NCBI GenBank assembly: GCA_028023455.1
Contig: JAQFVV010012507.1
Coordinates: 1,178,001-1,242,000, forward strand
Length of the DNA: 64,000 nucleotides
Direction of reading: 5' to 3'
Source of the DNA: Epiperipatus broadwayi
Lineage: Eukaryota; Onychophora; Udeonychophora; Euonychophora; Peripatidae
Under the pieces are notes generated by a model, which saw nothing but the letters and a program-made list of their open reading frames with translations, had not been told where the DNA came from and did not search any database. The first letter of the stretch is position 1, and each line of letters begins with the position of its first letter. Of this stretch, positions 15,374 through 28,020 are shown one piece after another. The position numbers and the translations under genes were made by a program.

Positions 15374-15785
15374 TTGACAATCATTTTTAATTGCATTTTA
15401 AGGGTAGTTAAAATCAGTTATTAATGGGTTTTATAGAGAAATACAGTTAAAGATAACAAAAAAATGTTTTTTTTTTCATTTGAAAAATGCAGAAATTATC
15501 TTTAACACTGTTGGTTTTGATTGAATTTGAAGGTTTAAAGTTAAAACACTTCTTGCTGTCATAAAAAGCTAAGTTTGGCAGCCATCTTCAATTGCTTTTT
15601 AATGACTGCTAAAATCAATTATTAATAAGTCTTATAGAGATAAACAGTAAGAGATAACAATGAAAATATGATATATGATTAAGTTTTTCTTTTTCTTTTG
15701 AGAGATGCAGAAATTACCTTTAACAAGGTTGGTTTTGATTGAAGTTTGGAAGTTTAAAGCTGGAACACATTTTGCTGTCATGTAG
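15374..15785. repeat. Two-copy tandem duplication, period about 201 bp
   Basis: Landmarks repeat in order: aaatcagttattaat (15411) and aaatcaattattaat (15612); agaaattatctttaac and agaaattacctttaac; ggttttgattgaa in both. Copies differ at perhaps one base in eight, so this is old. Confidence 0.85.
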
Positions 15786-15806
15786 ACAAAGTTAAGGTCT
15801 GCTGTG

Positions 15807-15910
15807 GGACTACTACTACTGCTACTACTACTGCTGCTGCTATTACTGCTGCTACTACTACTACTTGTGTGACTGATACTGCTACTATTATTATTGTTAT
15901 TGTTATTATT
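15807..15910. repeat. Imperfect CTA/CTG/ATT trinucleotide array
   Basis: Mixed ACT, GCT and TAT triplets. On the minus strand it reads as TAG/CAG, the same triplet class that flanks the LINE at 5.9 kb, and it lies 5' of the minus-strand LINE remnant. Confidence 0.9.
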
Positions 15911-16715
15911 ATTTATGCATATGTAGAGTTTGACACATTGCTTTTATGCAATAGACAAAATAATTTTAGTAATTTGAGATATTTAATCTAAAATATAACA
16001 GATGCATTGCTCTTGGATAATTATTTGTTCTTAATTACATAGTTTTATAAAAAAGTAATAAAATTACATCAATATTCTAAGTATGAAATGAAAAAGTATT
16101 TTATCATAAGGACTTATATTTAAAGTTATATTTGAATAGGTGATTTCATTAAATTGTGAAACCTGCATTAGTAATTTATTTATTCTTATTTAAATAGTAA
16201 CCAACCTAATATTTTAAATTCATTTTTATTATTTTAGCAATCTTATCAATAGACACTAATAATGTATTTTTTATATAACAGCTGTGTTCAATATTTTTTT
16301 TATATCAATGTTTTTTTTACAATTGGGGAGATTGTTAATTTGGACCTAGCATTATCATATTACTGAATTATGATATTCTTTTAAAAAGAGTATTATAACT
16401 ACAATTAAATCTATTTTTGTCATCATTAAAATAACTATGACTGTCTTTTTAACAATGTTCTTATTGTTTAGTAATTTTATTAAACAAAAAAAAAAATTGA
16501 CATTTTCGGTTTGGAAAAATAATAAATTAAATGTTGAACTTAATAAAAAATATAGATATCTAAAGGCAGAAATTTAATGACTGACAAAATATTTGAAAAT
16601 GATTGGTGGATTTAATGGTCAGTCCAAATCTTTTTTAATGTACTGAAAGCAACATATGAATCTGAGAGATAGCATCACAATCCAATTAAATACAGTAATA
16701 GTATTTTCATATATA
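15911..16715. other. AT-rich sequence, no feature recognised
   Basis: No frame, inverted repeat or tandem repeat of note. Confidence 0.6.
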
Positions 16716-17050
16716 CAGAAGCTAATCTCTTCATGTAATAGTGCCACTCAATGCAAGCCAGAGTAATAAATGGGTACAAGAAGATTGATGCACAATATCC
16801 CTATCTAGTGTCTACTCATCCAATATCTCCAGACTAATTTTTATGACTTTAATCTGTGAGGTGCCTTGGATCTGAGAGCACTGCATCTAGATCTTAGAAT
16901 CCAATGAGTAGGCACTAGATAGATATTTTATGCACAAAAATACTTGCATCCTTTGATTACTCTGGCTTGCACTGAGTGGTGCTACTGTATGCAGAGTTTA
17001 GCCTCTGTGTAAACAGCTTGTGTAAGCATAAAGAATGGTGATCATGTGAT
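16716..17050. mobile_element. Palindromic MITE-like element, copy 2 (most complete)
   Basis: Long inverted arms: gtgccactcaatgcaagcca at 16741 pairs with ggcttgcactgagtggtgct near 16964-16983, and ctatctagtgtctactcat near 16791 pairs with atgagtaggcactagatag near 16905. The loop (about 16820-16900) contains ttggatctgagagcactgca, and the same loop is present in the copy at 24.2 kb. The right end carries aatggtgatcatgtgat, shared with copy 1. It has no coding capacity, so it is a non-autonomous element. Confidence 0.75.
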
Positions 17051-17084
17051 ATTGTTATATATAGTGGCAATGATATGTGTAAAT

Positions 17085-18765
17085 AGATGAAGAAGTATTT
17101 TGATCACCTTTTGAATAATAATACAAGAAATGAGAAGATGTCTATTAATGATATGTCTATTTTATCTATTCAGACTTAGACAAAAATATTCAGCTTAGTG
17201 AAGTCCAAACAGCTTTTTGTAATACTTTTGGTAGTTTTAACTTTAGTTTCAAAAATATTGGAATTTTTTAAGAATATATGGATCCATAAAATTGTGTTGT
17301 CTAATTTTAAAAATGCTTCTATTGTCCTATGTTTTAAAAAAAAATAGAGAGAACAAAAAGATTGCAGCAATTATTGTGAAATATCATTATTATATATTAC
17401 TGTAAAGGTACTTTCTAAAAATTTTATTCAGTGAGTTGCTTTGAGTCATAAATGATTACCAGAGTTTCAATGTTACTTTAAACAATCAAGAAAGGTATAC
17501 ATATATGAGTATTGTTGCCAGACAAAACCAAAAAAAGTTACAGGAACAAATGAATGATTTATATAATAATTTTATTGAATTTGTCCAAGACAATTGATTC
17601 AGTTAATACAACAGCTCTACATCATTGCTTGAAATTAGCTGGTTGTTCATCAAAATATATTTATATTATATAGCTTTTACATGATGGAATGAGAGAAAGC
17701 ATTATTATTACAGATATAAAATCTGAAATCAGAAATGTTAAACAAGGATATGTTATTGTTTTGATTTTTATAATGGTGGTTTTTAGAATTGTTCATAGGT
17801 TGCTTAAAGAACAGAGATAAAGATACAATATAGATATGGTTACTGGAATTTTCAATTTGATTTGAATAATAGTGGAAAAAAACTTTTTTTATTTCTTGGA
17901 TTCTAGATTTACAGTTTGCTGATAATTTCCTACTCTTGTCAGTATAAAAGATGATTTTCAGAATATTTTGTCAGTTGAAAAGATAATTTAATATTTTAAA
18001 ATGTAATATATAAAAACATTAGTTTAGTGATTAATATTAAAAAAACTGAAGTTCTTTACCAGTCTGAATTTTCAATAATTATTAGTATGAATGACCATCA
18101 ATTTTAAAATATAAATAAATTTAAGAAAGTTCCTTAGTAGTATTATAAATAGACAAGTGGACTTAGATGACAAGGTCTAACACAGATTCCAATGTGTTGC
18201 TGCTTTTTTAAAAAAAATTAAAAATAGAGTATTTTTTCATAGAGATGCTGTTATTTTACCCAATTTATTATATGAAAGTGTGTCTTAGATTCTCTATCAA
18301 TGCAGTATAAAGTATTGAATAGGTTTTATTTAAAGACTTTCTTTAAAATTTAGAAATAATGGAAGATCATAAACCAATCTAAATTTTCTTCAACTTTCTG
18401 GATATGATATTGTAATAAAGTTTATCATTGTACAATCACATCTTTGTTAGACTGGATATGTAAAAAGAATGAAGACAAGATTTCTAAAAGAATGTCATAT
18501 TGATAAACTTGAACATTTTTTTTGTGGGAGAATTAAATACATTGGCAAACTATAATTAGACACAGTGTCAAAGTATTTCATAGAGAAAGTTTTTTAATAA
18601 AAAAAACTAAAACAACATCACAAAATATCAAACATACAGAAAAGTGGAACATCATATTCTATATGTGGATGTGTTATAATTCATAGATTACTTACTTTTT
18701 CTTTTGTCTCCTTAGAGATGACATACCCTTACTTGATTATGAGTAGCTGCTATATATATATATAT
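17085..18765 (+). pseudogene. Decayed LINE reverse transcriptase (APE-type, VKQG/KKTEVLY family)
   Basis: Reading across frames the order of RT blocks is intact: DHLLNNNTRNEKMSIND (pre-RT), then SNFKNASIVLCFKKK with DCSNYCEISLLYITVKVL (RT-0 to RT-2, near 17260-17430), LHDGMRESIIITD with NVKQGYVIVL (motif B, near 17680-17760), NIKKTEVLYQS (motif D, near 18030-18065), VDLDDKV and AVILPNLLYESVS (thumb, near 18160-18290) and YVKRMKTRFLKE with GRIKYIGKL (near 18460-18550). These blocks are characteristic of a common invertebrate LINE family with VKQGCVLAPTLFS-type RTs. Stops and frameshifts are numerous and the motif C aspartates are not readable. The element ends where the Penelope-like arm begins. 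Confidence 0.7.
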
Positions 18766-20346
18766 ATAATACAAAACCATAAATCAATACAACGCTAGAT
18801 AAAAATCCAAATTTTATCAAAATCCTTACATGTCCATAGTTTTATCTGCTAAACAAATCGATCCCCTCAAATGAAAATCAAACTAAAGAAACAACATATA
18901 TATATACAAAACAAACAAAATCCCATAATTCATTTCAAAAACCAACTTCCCCTTATATCAAAAGATGTCTTCATAAGATTGATAGCCTCAGATTTGAGAA
19001 GTTTTATCATTAAAGTTTTTTTACTCTTCTCTTTAATTCATTCTTTTCACAAAAATAATTGTTACATTGTCAAACAATATTTTATGATCTGTATTCAATT
19101 CATGAATATATAAATCTGAGTTATGATACCTATGTTTAACTATATATGGATTTTAATTCTTTCTACAACTACAAGAAATCTTATAAATAATACCAGAAAT
19201 AGATTTACTATCAATTGACTATTTTGAACCATTCAGTAAAGAATTCAAATCAGAAGCTTTCTTCCATAACACCTACATTTCTCTTAACAAATGACTATTC
19301 TTATAAACCAAATTATAAATTGATGATTTAAATGCTAAAGATATAAACTCTTTATTCTTACTAACCATAAAATTTTCCTAATAGTGTCATGACTATAAAT
19401 ATTATTATTAAATACATTTCTAATAAATTCATGATTATAACCTAATTCTACATAATCAGCAGAAAATTGACTTTTTCAAATATCAGCATTATTGCTAAAG
19501 TTATTAAGCCTTCTATTCCTATAACAAAAATTTAATAAATATATTTTTATGTGTAAAAGGCTGATAAATATCAAGCCTAATCATATTTTTCAAATTCGTA
19601 GGTTTTATAAAATTACTACAAAATAAAATATGATCAACCTTTTCAACATTTAAATCCAAAAAATGTAATTATACAAAATCAAACTACCATCCTTAGTAGT
19701 AAAATTAATACTAGAATAATAAGCATTCAATCCATGTAAAAACTCCTCTAATTTTTTTTTCTGAATAGCAAGCAAACAATCATCAACATAACAGAAAATT
19801 GGTTAATTCCAAAAAATCAATATAGACGGAACACATTAAAGGAGAAATAACACAACCAATACCCAACCATCATTAAATTTATAAAGTCCATCATTACACA
19901 TAAAATACATTGAATCTTCTAACAGCAAATGCAAATCATGAATAACCTTAATCTTATCTGCAGAAAAACATTCAAACTTTTTTTAAATTAAAAGAAAAAC
20001 ATCAATACTTTTTTATCTATCAACTGATTGATACATATTTTCAATGTCTAAACTGCCAAAAACACAATAATCATCTAAAACAAAACTATTTATTTTATTA
20101 AAAGCCTCAAAAAAAAAAAAGAAGAAACACAAAATTGACCTAATTTAATATACTCTTCAAAAATCTTATTAAAAATTTTGATATTTTATCAACAATTCCT
20201 CCTGTAAAATCAAAAATAAATCTTAAAGGAAATTTATCCTTATGAGACTTCAAATTAAAGAAAGCATTTGGAGCTACATAATTACTGGGATAACAACTTA
20301 AATAAGTACTACTATCAAAAATATTTTTATTTTCCATAATTTTCAA
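18766..20346 (-). mobile_element. Penelope-like element, left copy (minus strand), RT plus damaged GIY-YIG nuclease
   Basis: Read on the minus strand from 20346 downward, the first 68 codons carry APNAFFNLKSHKDKFPLRFI and FTGGIVDKIS, the N-terminal RT of Penelope-like elements. FGSLDIENMYQSVD (motif A) follows at about 20060. From 19915 leftwards the sequence matches the right-hand copy in inverted orientation, covering motif B/C, the finger-to-nuclease linker and the nuclease. In the nuclease the part carrying the YIG tyrosine (KIYIGQ in the right copy) is missing, through a deletion of about 40 bp near 19160. Several frameshifts, e.g. after codon 68, make it inactive. Confidence 0.85.
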
Positions 20347-20918
20347 TGTATTTTATGTGTAATGATGTATTTTATAAAATTAAAGATGGCTGGGTTATTG
20401 GTTATGTTATTTCTCCTTTAATGTGTTCTGTCTATGTTAATTTTTTGGAATGTAGTGTTATTAATCAATTTTCTGTTTCTTTAAAATTATTTGTTAGGTA
20501 TCTTGATGATTGTTTGTTTGTTATTCAGGAAAAAAAATTAGAGGAGTTTTTAGATGGATTGAATGCTTTTTATTCTAGTATTAGTTTTACTATTGAGGGT
20601 GGTAGTTTTAATTTTGTAAAATTAAAATTTTTGGATTTAAGTGTTGAGAAGGTTGATAATGTTTTATTTTGCAGTCATTTTATAAAACCTAAGAATTTGA
20701 GAACTATGATTAGGTCTGATAGTTATCAGCCTTTTGTGCATAAAAAAATATCTTTATTGAATTTTTGTTGTAAGAATAGAAGGCTTAATAACTTTAGTAA
20801 TAATGCTGATATTCAAAAAGGTCAATTTGCTGATGATTATGTAGAATTCAGTTATAATCATGAATTTATTAGAAATGTTGTATTTAGTAATAATATTTAC
20901 AGTCATGACACTAAATAG
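20346..20918 (+). pseudogene. Penelope-like reverse transcriptase, C-terminal part (right copy)
   Basis: A 190-codon frame. Residues 14-32 (WVIGYVISPLMCSVYVNFL) are motif B. RYLDDCLFVI near residue 50 is motif C with both aspartates. FTIEGGSF with KLKFLDLSVE is motif D and beyond. HFIKPKNLRTMIRSDSYQP then matches the post-RT region of Penelope-like elements. The copy is 5'-truncated: motif A and everything before it are absent, and the first codons abut the inverted left copy at about 20343. It ends at a TAG in ACACTAAATAGG where the left copy reads ACACTATTAGG, so a small indel created the stop. The initiator ATG is internal to the domain and not real. Confidence 0.88.
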
Positions 20919-21405
20919 GAAAAATTTTATAGTTAGTAAGAATAAAGAGTTTATGTCTTTACCATTTAAATCATCAATTTATAATTTGGTTTATAAGAAT
21001 AGTCATTTGTTAGGAGGAATGAAGATGGCATGGAAAAAAGGTTTGGATTTGAATTCTTTATTGAATGGTTCAAAACAATTGATTGATAGCAAATCTATTC
21101 CTGGTATTATTTATAAGATTCCTTGTAGGTGTAGTAAGATTTATATAGGTCAGAATAAATTTAGTTCTAATGACAGGAATAAAGTTCATATAAATAGAGT
21201 TAAACATAGGTATCATAGCTCAGCTTTATATATTCATGAATTGAATACAGGTCATAAGATATTGTTTGACAATGCAATGGTTACTTTTTATGAAAAAAAT
21301 GAATTAAAGAAAAGAGTAAAAGAAACATTAATGATAAAACTTTTTGAATCTCAGGCTATCAATCTTAGGAAGACATTGTTTTGTATATATATGTTATTTC
21401 TTTAG
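20896..21405 (+). pseudogene. Penelope-like GIY-YIG endonuclease domain (right copy)
   Basis: In the next frame after the RT, PGIIYKIPCRCSKIYIGQ (around 21097-21150) gives the GIY and YIG halves of a GIY-YIG nuclease with an intervening Cys-X-Cys, followed by NDRNKVHINRVKHR (the usual Arg/His helix) and FYEKNELKKRVKETLMIK, which supplies the Glu of the active site. In this element class the nuclease nicks target DNA for priming and lies C-terminal to the RT, as here. The frame runs to LFCIYMLFL and a TAG at 21405. Only the one-frame slip near 20915 separates it from the RT. Confidence 0.85.
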
Positions 21406-21551
21406 TTTGATTTTTACTTGAGAAGGTCTATTTTTAGTAGTTGAAACCATGGTTATGTAAGGATTTTATTAAAATTTGGATTTTTATCTAGTTTTGTATT
21501 GTTTTATGATTTTGTATTTTATTTATTACTAGTATAATGTAAGCAGTTTTG

Positions 21552-21557
<6 letters not shown>
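21406..21557 (+). other. Penelope-like element 3' tail
   Basis: This is non-coding and pairs with the outer end of the left copy (18766-18870) as an inverted repeat up to about 21522, including gatttttatctag. It stops at a TA repeat on both sides. I see no hammerhead-type core here. Confidence 0.6.
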
Positions 21558-21601
<44 letters not shown>

Positions 21602-21645
21602 GATATATATAATCCCTGATATATATATATATATATATATATCAG
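21558..21645. repeat. (TA)n arrays with a small palindrome
   Basis: Two TA runs (21558-21598 and about 21619-21642) flank atccctga, which is repeated in reverse as tcaggga, so the unit can form a hairpin. Confidence 0.9.
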
Positions 21646-21795
21646 GGATGAAGGCTTCATGTATTGAATGAAATTAGTGCTTCCATAGAAAAATTCACTA
21701 AAAAGTTCAAAAGCTTTAACTAAAATTCACTAAAATAAGTACATATTCAACCTCACAAAATTTATCCAACAAGTTGTACATACAAACAAAAAAAA

Positions 21796-22335
21796 TTCTC
21801 TAAACTATTTTTCTAAACATAAAAAAAGAAGAATGGATTATTCAAACTTAATTATTTTTTGTCTTCTGTTGACTTTCAATTTTTTTACCAATAGTTGAAT
21901 TATTTTTCTATAAAGCAAATAATGAGTTTGACCATCACATTATTCGTTGATTATAAGAAATTCAAACAATGTTAAAGTTAAAACTTAAAAATGTTAAAAA
22001 GCACTTGGAAGATAAAAATATCTTGATAATGTATTATCTATATTTAAACTAGCCATGGTCTGATTAACTGATAAAAGAGTTCCATATTTTTCTCTAAACT
22101 ATTTTGTGAAACATAAAAAGAAGAATGGACAATTAGTACTCAGTATTTTTTGTATGCAATTTCCATTAACTTTTAATTTTTTACCAACAGTTGAACTGTT
22201 TTTACATAAGGCAAATAATGAGTTTGAACATTGCATTATTTACATTATTCATTGATTATAAAAATTCAAACAATGCTAAAATGTAATTAATAGTTAAAAC
22301 TTAAGGATGTTAAAAGCATTTAGAAAATAAAAATA
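21796..22335. repeat. Old tandem duplication, period about 294 bp
   Basis: Matching blocks in order: ctctaaactattt (21798 and 22092), aagaagaatgga, accaatagttgaa and accaacagttgaa, gcaaataatgagtttga, gattataa then attcaaacaatg, and agttaaaacttaa. It carries no coding frame. Confidence 0.85.
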
Positions 22336-23069
22336 TTGTTAAGAGAGTTCCAGATTTGTATAGATGTATATAATATGTATATATTACTATTACATAAAAA
22401 TTATTGTGGCAAGTAAAATAAAAATGTTATAAAGAAAAAATTATGTAGTGTGCTTCTGTTCCTAAAAAAAGTCATGCTTCATCACTGTAATATATACATA
22501 ATTTATTATGTCTTGGCTTTTATTTTTAAAAAATCACTTTAAAATGTTCCACATATTGAACTTATTATATTTTATTTGAAAAGTGATGAAACTTTTTCAG
22601 CTGTGATCACAAACTTAATTATTGTATGATCATTTATAACATGAATATTTCAAAAGTCTTCTTAGAACTTTATGATTTTAACCATTTCTTTTTTTCTGGA
22701 ATTAGTAGTTTAAAGCCTGACTTTTTATTGTCTTATTTTAGATATATTGAAAAAGTTTCTGATTGTTTATATTTTCCAACATGAATGATTCTTTGATAAG
22801 ATACTAAATTGTCAAATATGAAGAGCCCTAGAAACTTTTAGCATTATTCTTCATGTCTTTGGGTAGATGTTTTTATGCTTATAGTATATTTATAATTATT
22901 TTCTTATTACTATTATTTATCAATATATTATATTTTTAACTTTTAAAAAATATTTAAATTCTCTATTAATTTTTTTTTACTAATAAAATAACTTTCACTT
23001 TTTGAAAGCCTTACAAGCAATATAATAAATATTATATTTGCAGTTGCTTATAAAGTTTATATGACATTC
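22336..23069. other. AT-rich sequence, no feature recognised
   Basis: No frames or repeats beyond homopolymer runs. Confidence 0.6.
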
Positions 23070-23463
<394 letters not shown>

Positions 23464-24160
23464 GAAGTTCCATTAATAAATAATATTTCTGTAGTGTAAT
23501 TTTTACTACACCCCACTCATTCAAAGTAGGAACTAGTTGCTGTCTGCTTTTAACATCCTATGCAGTGACGTAATCATAAAGATATGACCAAAGATGTGGG
23601 GAAAAGATTTATGATCCCCTAAGATGCATATTTTATGCTCAACTAGTATTCATCAAGTGGCCCTGATCACAATCTCTTACACCTATCTTTATTAATGTTC
23701 AGTATATTCTCTCTCATTTAATGAAACTAGGGCTATTAATTCAATTTTATATTTACTCATTTTCATCTTGTGTAGATATATCCAAAAATATACCTAGATC
23801 TTGATAGTTGGTTCTTCTAACTGAATCAATGAAGATACAGTTATGTGTTACTAATATATGCATAACTCTCTCTTCATCCTGATATCATAATCTTCATTTC
23901 TGTGCTGTCTTGATAAATATTTTTATTAAAAGATTTATTGGTATGTATGCAGTTAGATAAATTCAAACATATTTTCATGTTACTTTGAAGATATTTTACA
24001 AAATTAAAAATAAGATGGAGAACAATTAATAAAATAAAGTAATTTACCTATAATAGCATCAAAAATTTAAATATAAAATAAATATAGAATAGCATTACGC
24101 TTTTATTAAATACAAAGAATTATAATGTAAAATATTTTTTACACATATTGAAAGTAAAAT
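23464..24160. other. No feature recognised
   Basis: The first 400 bp are less AT-rich than the neighbours (for example 23541-23720) but carry no coding frame or known repeat that I can identify. Confidence 0.5.
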
Positions 24161-24179
24161 GGAAAAAACTTGCCAGATT

Positions 24180-24380
24180 GATAAGGTCTTAAGACTGAAT
24201 AAAACAGAGAGCAAAATCAAAGTAATCAATGAATGCAAAAAGATTTTTGCCAAAAATCCTTATCCAGTACCTACTCATCCAATATCCCCATATCAGTTTC
24301 TAGATTGTAGATTTCATCAGTAATGACCCTTGGATCTGTGAGCACTTCGGTTAGATCTTAGGATTTAATGCAATTTTTCA
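24180..24380. mobile_element. MITE-like element, copy 3, partial
   Basis: Contains aaagtaatcaatgaatgcaa, tatccagtacctactcatcc and cttggatctgtgagcactt with agatcttaggattta, matching in order the left arm and loop of the copy at 16.7 kb. The right arm is missing after about 24370. Confidence 0.65.
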
Positions 24381-27300
24381 GCAGCCACTTTTACTTTTTA
24401 GTGGTTTAACACAGAATAAAACAAAGTTCTCAATTTTACTTATCTAATAATAGATATACTATAATTTTTTGTATGTATAATATTAAAAAACATTTCCAAT
24501 TATCTTATTCATTTATGAAAAATATGTATATTACATTAAAAGTAACTATAATGTAATTGATGGGAATGATAGCAGAACTTATGAGAAGAATTCTTTCCAA
24601 TTTTGGAAATTGTGATAATATTTATTGAAGTAAATACTGTTTGGGAGATATCTAAAATATTAGTTGAAGATATATTGTTTTGGAAGACTAAAGAAGTATT
24701 ATTGAACCAAATCACATAAAGTAGCAGTAACTTTAAGTAATGGCATTAGATTTAAATATTACAAATAAGATAGTAATTTTGCATTCAAAAATTCTAATAT
24801 ATTTTGACTAAAGATTTTTGATTTGATCTTTAATAATTCTTTAGTTTGCTTTTTGTGTAGGTGAATGGGAATACCCAGCATTATAATCCCCAAACTTTAT
24901 TGAAATAGTTATATCAGAAATAATGGTGCATTAGAAATGATGATGATGAATAACTTATGCTGCTATTTTATAATATAATTTTGGTCAATAAGTGTTTTGT
25001 TTTAGAGTATAACGTTAAAATAACATTTTAAAAAAATTGATATACAGGTCAGAGAAAAAGTTAAAACTGGGATTTATGTGATCAGTTTCAATGATATTCA
25101 ATTACTGGAAAATGAATATAAAGACTATATTTTGCTACAAGTGTTTTTAATATATTGTTTCTAATGACTAATATAAACTTAAGAGAACTAATATGATTTT
25201 TTCATCATTTATTAAAACTAAAACATTAATCTAGTTTTATATGGGTTAAAAATTTATTATTGATAACTTGATAAGTGATGGTTGATTAACTTTAGCATTA
25301 AAATACATTTATTTAATCATAATTAAATAAATAAATATTTCATTTAACTTAACATATATATATATTAAAATAATAATAAAAAAATCTGCTTTACGATTTT
25401 GCAGTAGAGAAATGTAATATCTTAAATCGTCTTTTAATACTAACATTACAAAAGAAGTCATTAAATAATTCTTATATCCAGATAAAACTGATAAAAAAAA
25501 GATTTTTTCTTTTGCTTTTATAGAATGATAAAAAGAAAATACCGTTACTCATTTCAAGTCTGTCCACACAATTCTCAAAGCTATTGAAGGTTATCTATGT
25601 AAAGTAAAATTGTCATTTTTTTTCTTTATAACTTTCCTGCCGTTTTACTTTAGAATTTTAAGATTTTTCGGTTCTATATATACGCACTTGAAATATTAAT
25701 TCTTTGTTTGAGTAATAACTTAAAATCACTTTCAAGTTTGTTTCATATTGGATTTCAAAATTGTCCTATTAAACGTCTTAATATTATATGAAACTCATTA
25801 TCGGTTTTTATATCTTTCTAAATATTAGATGACAATAATAAATTTAAAAAATGTTAAGCAATGAGGATGACCATCATAATGATGATCAGGTCTCTCATGC
25901 GCTTTCACTCTGCATCTTTTTCTATTTGTCAATCTCTTTTTCTTTCTGTATTTTTCTCCCTTTCACTTGGCCACAAGTCTATATTGCTTAAATATCTCAC
26001 TTGTTTTTTGACAAATCTTTAATGTTATTTATTTAAAATATAACGATTGTGCTAAACATTTGTTTGATTCATTGTAAAGATAATATTTCAACCAATCCAG
26101 TTTTTTTACTCTTTGTTTACCTTTTTTATCCTCTAGTCTCTCTCCATATATATTCCTCTTTTCATAGGCCTATTAATTGTCAATAAAATCATATTTATCT
26201 TATATATGGACATCAATATTTTTATTGTGATACATAATTTATCTTAATTGAAGACTAATAAAAATAGTTATAATTAAAATCTAATAACATAATTTAATTA
26301 AATTAACATTATTTTTAACGTACATACACACACATGTATGGGAGGAGGTAGAGATTTCTGAATGTGCATATTATAATAACAGTGAATTATTATCCATGTA
26401 ACAGCAGTAAAGTTGCAGAAAAATTGACTACTTTTTGTCTAATAAGTTAGCATTGATACACTTTGAATGTTTGTTTAAATGATTCTAATAAATCTTGCCT
26501 TTGGATGTTATTGTGATGAGTGCATTTGGAGTTAATTTCTTTATAAATATTACTATATATTTTTAGTGCTACATATTTTATGAAAGTACAACTAGTGGGT
26601 ATGGTTGTATCAAATGCAATTTTTTTAAAACAAAAAGGGGAGGGGGGATGAGATGGCTGACCATGAAAATATAATGAAGATTGATGTGGGATCAAATCAC
26701 ATAGATTTTTAAATGAAATTTAAGATTATGAATTATTAATGCATTTTTTATTTAGTAAATAAAACTAACTATATTTATTGGTATAAAGATTTAATTATAT
26801 ATTTTAATAAATAGATGTCATTAATTATACTTTCAAAATATGTTATATCATTAAATATACATAATGATCACAATGGCAATTAGAATTTTCTTAAAATAAT
26901 GATCCAAATCTCCTATTAACAATCTAACCCTTTTTTTTGACCTTGATTCATTCAATCAGTAAAAATATAAACTAATGTTAATGATAATGTATATTTTTAA
27001 TTTAAAACTAAATATTGTTTTCTATTTACATTTATGGAATTCAGTAATTCTTATGTTTTAATAAAATATTAAAAAAGACGGCACTTAAATTACTTTTCAA
27101 ACTAGTTATTTTAATTGAAAAAAATCAAATTTGAAGTAACAAATATAAATAGTGAAAATAATATTATCACTAAAATTTCCTAAGATAAAAGTTTACATAA
27201 TAGCATTATTCATATGGTTATAGCAAACAGTATTCTAATAATAGTATAATGATCTGAGAGAAATTACTTTATTCCTTCCTTGGCATTAGTAGACAAAATA

Positions 27301-27472
27301 AATAAACTGCAGTAACTTATGTACATGCATGAATTAGAATTTTAAAAAAATATTAATTTAATTATTATTTAAGCTTTATATACACACATAAACTCTGATA
27401 CTTAATTGATGCATACATGATCTTTTTTAAAAAAATATATATATATCAGTAATAATATATTTCTCAGTTAGG
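24381..27472. other. AT-rich sequence, no feature recognised
   Basis: The only compositional break is a CT-rich plus-strand patch at 25890-25980. The 82-codon minus-strand frame at 26447-26695 is not recognised. I see no RT, transposase or tRNA-like signal. Confidence 0.5.
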
Positions 27473-27527
27473 TAATTGTGACTTACGCCCAATGTCAACA
27501 ACCCCCAAGAAGCATGAAAGTGATAAA

Positions 27528-28020
27528 TTTCTATCTGAAAATCACTGAAATCCATAAATTAAAAATGCCTAAGGCAAAACTAAATTGAACAAATCCTTCT
27601 AAAATACAAATAAAAAAACAAGAAAACGCTATAAAATTTTAAATTACAAAAACAGAAATCGGTGAAAATGCATCAAACGGAAACATCACGCCCTGCTCAT
27701 GACGAATTTCTATCCCAAAATCACTGAAATTAACAAATTAAAATACCAAGGCAAAATAAATCGAACAAATATTTTGAAAATACAAATTACAAAAAAAAAA
27801 AAAACAAGAAATTGCTATAAAATTCCAATTAACAGAAATCGGTGGAAATATGTCAAACATAAGCCCTCTCCCATAATAAAAAATTCTTCACTTAAATTGA
27901 CAAATAAAAATTCCTGAAGCAAAATAAATCCAACAAAACCTTTGAAAATACAAATTATAAAAAAAAATACAAGAAAATGCTATGAAATTCAAAATACAAC
28001 AAAAACAGAAAAGGTTTAAT
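27528..28020. repeat. Tandem subrepeats in left arm, period about 178 bp, roughly 3 copies
   Basis: Each unit carries (t)ttctatc.nnaaaatcactgaaat, then aaggcaaaat/aataaat, then cagaaatcggtg or a variant. Units start near 27528, 27706 and 27887. A further diverged unit lies near 28255-28430. Confidence 0.8.

Noticed and set aside
27528-28020. Possible CRISPR-like array (repeats separated by variable sequence)
   Set aside because: The units are contiguous diverged tandem repeats inside a eukaryotic foldback element, with no constant short repeat or spacer regularity.
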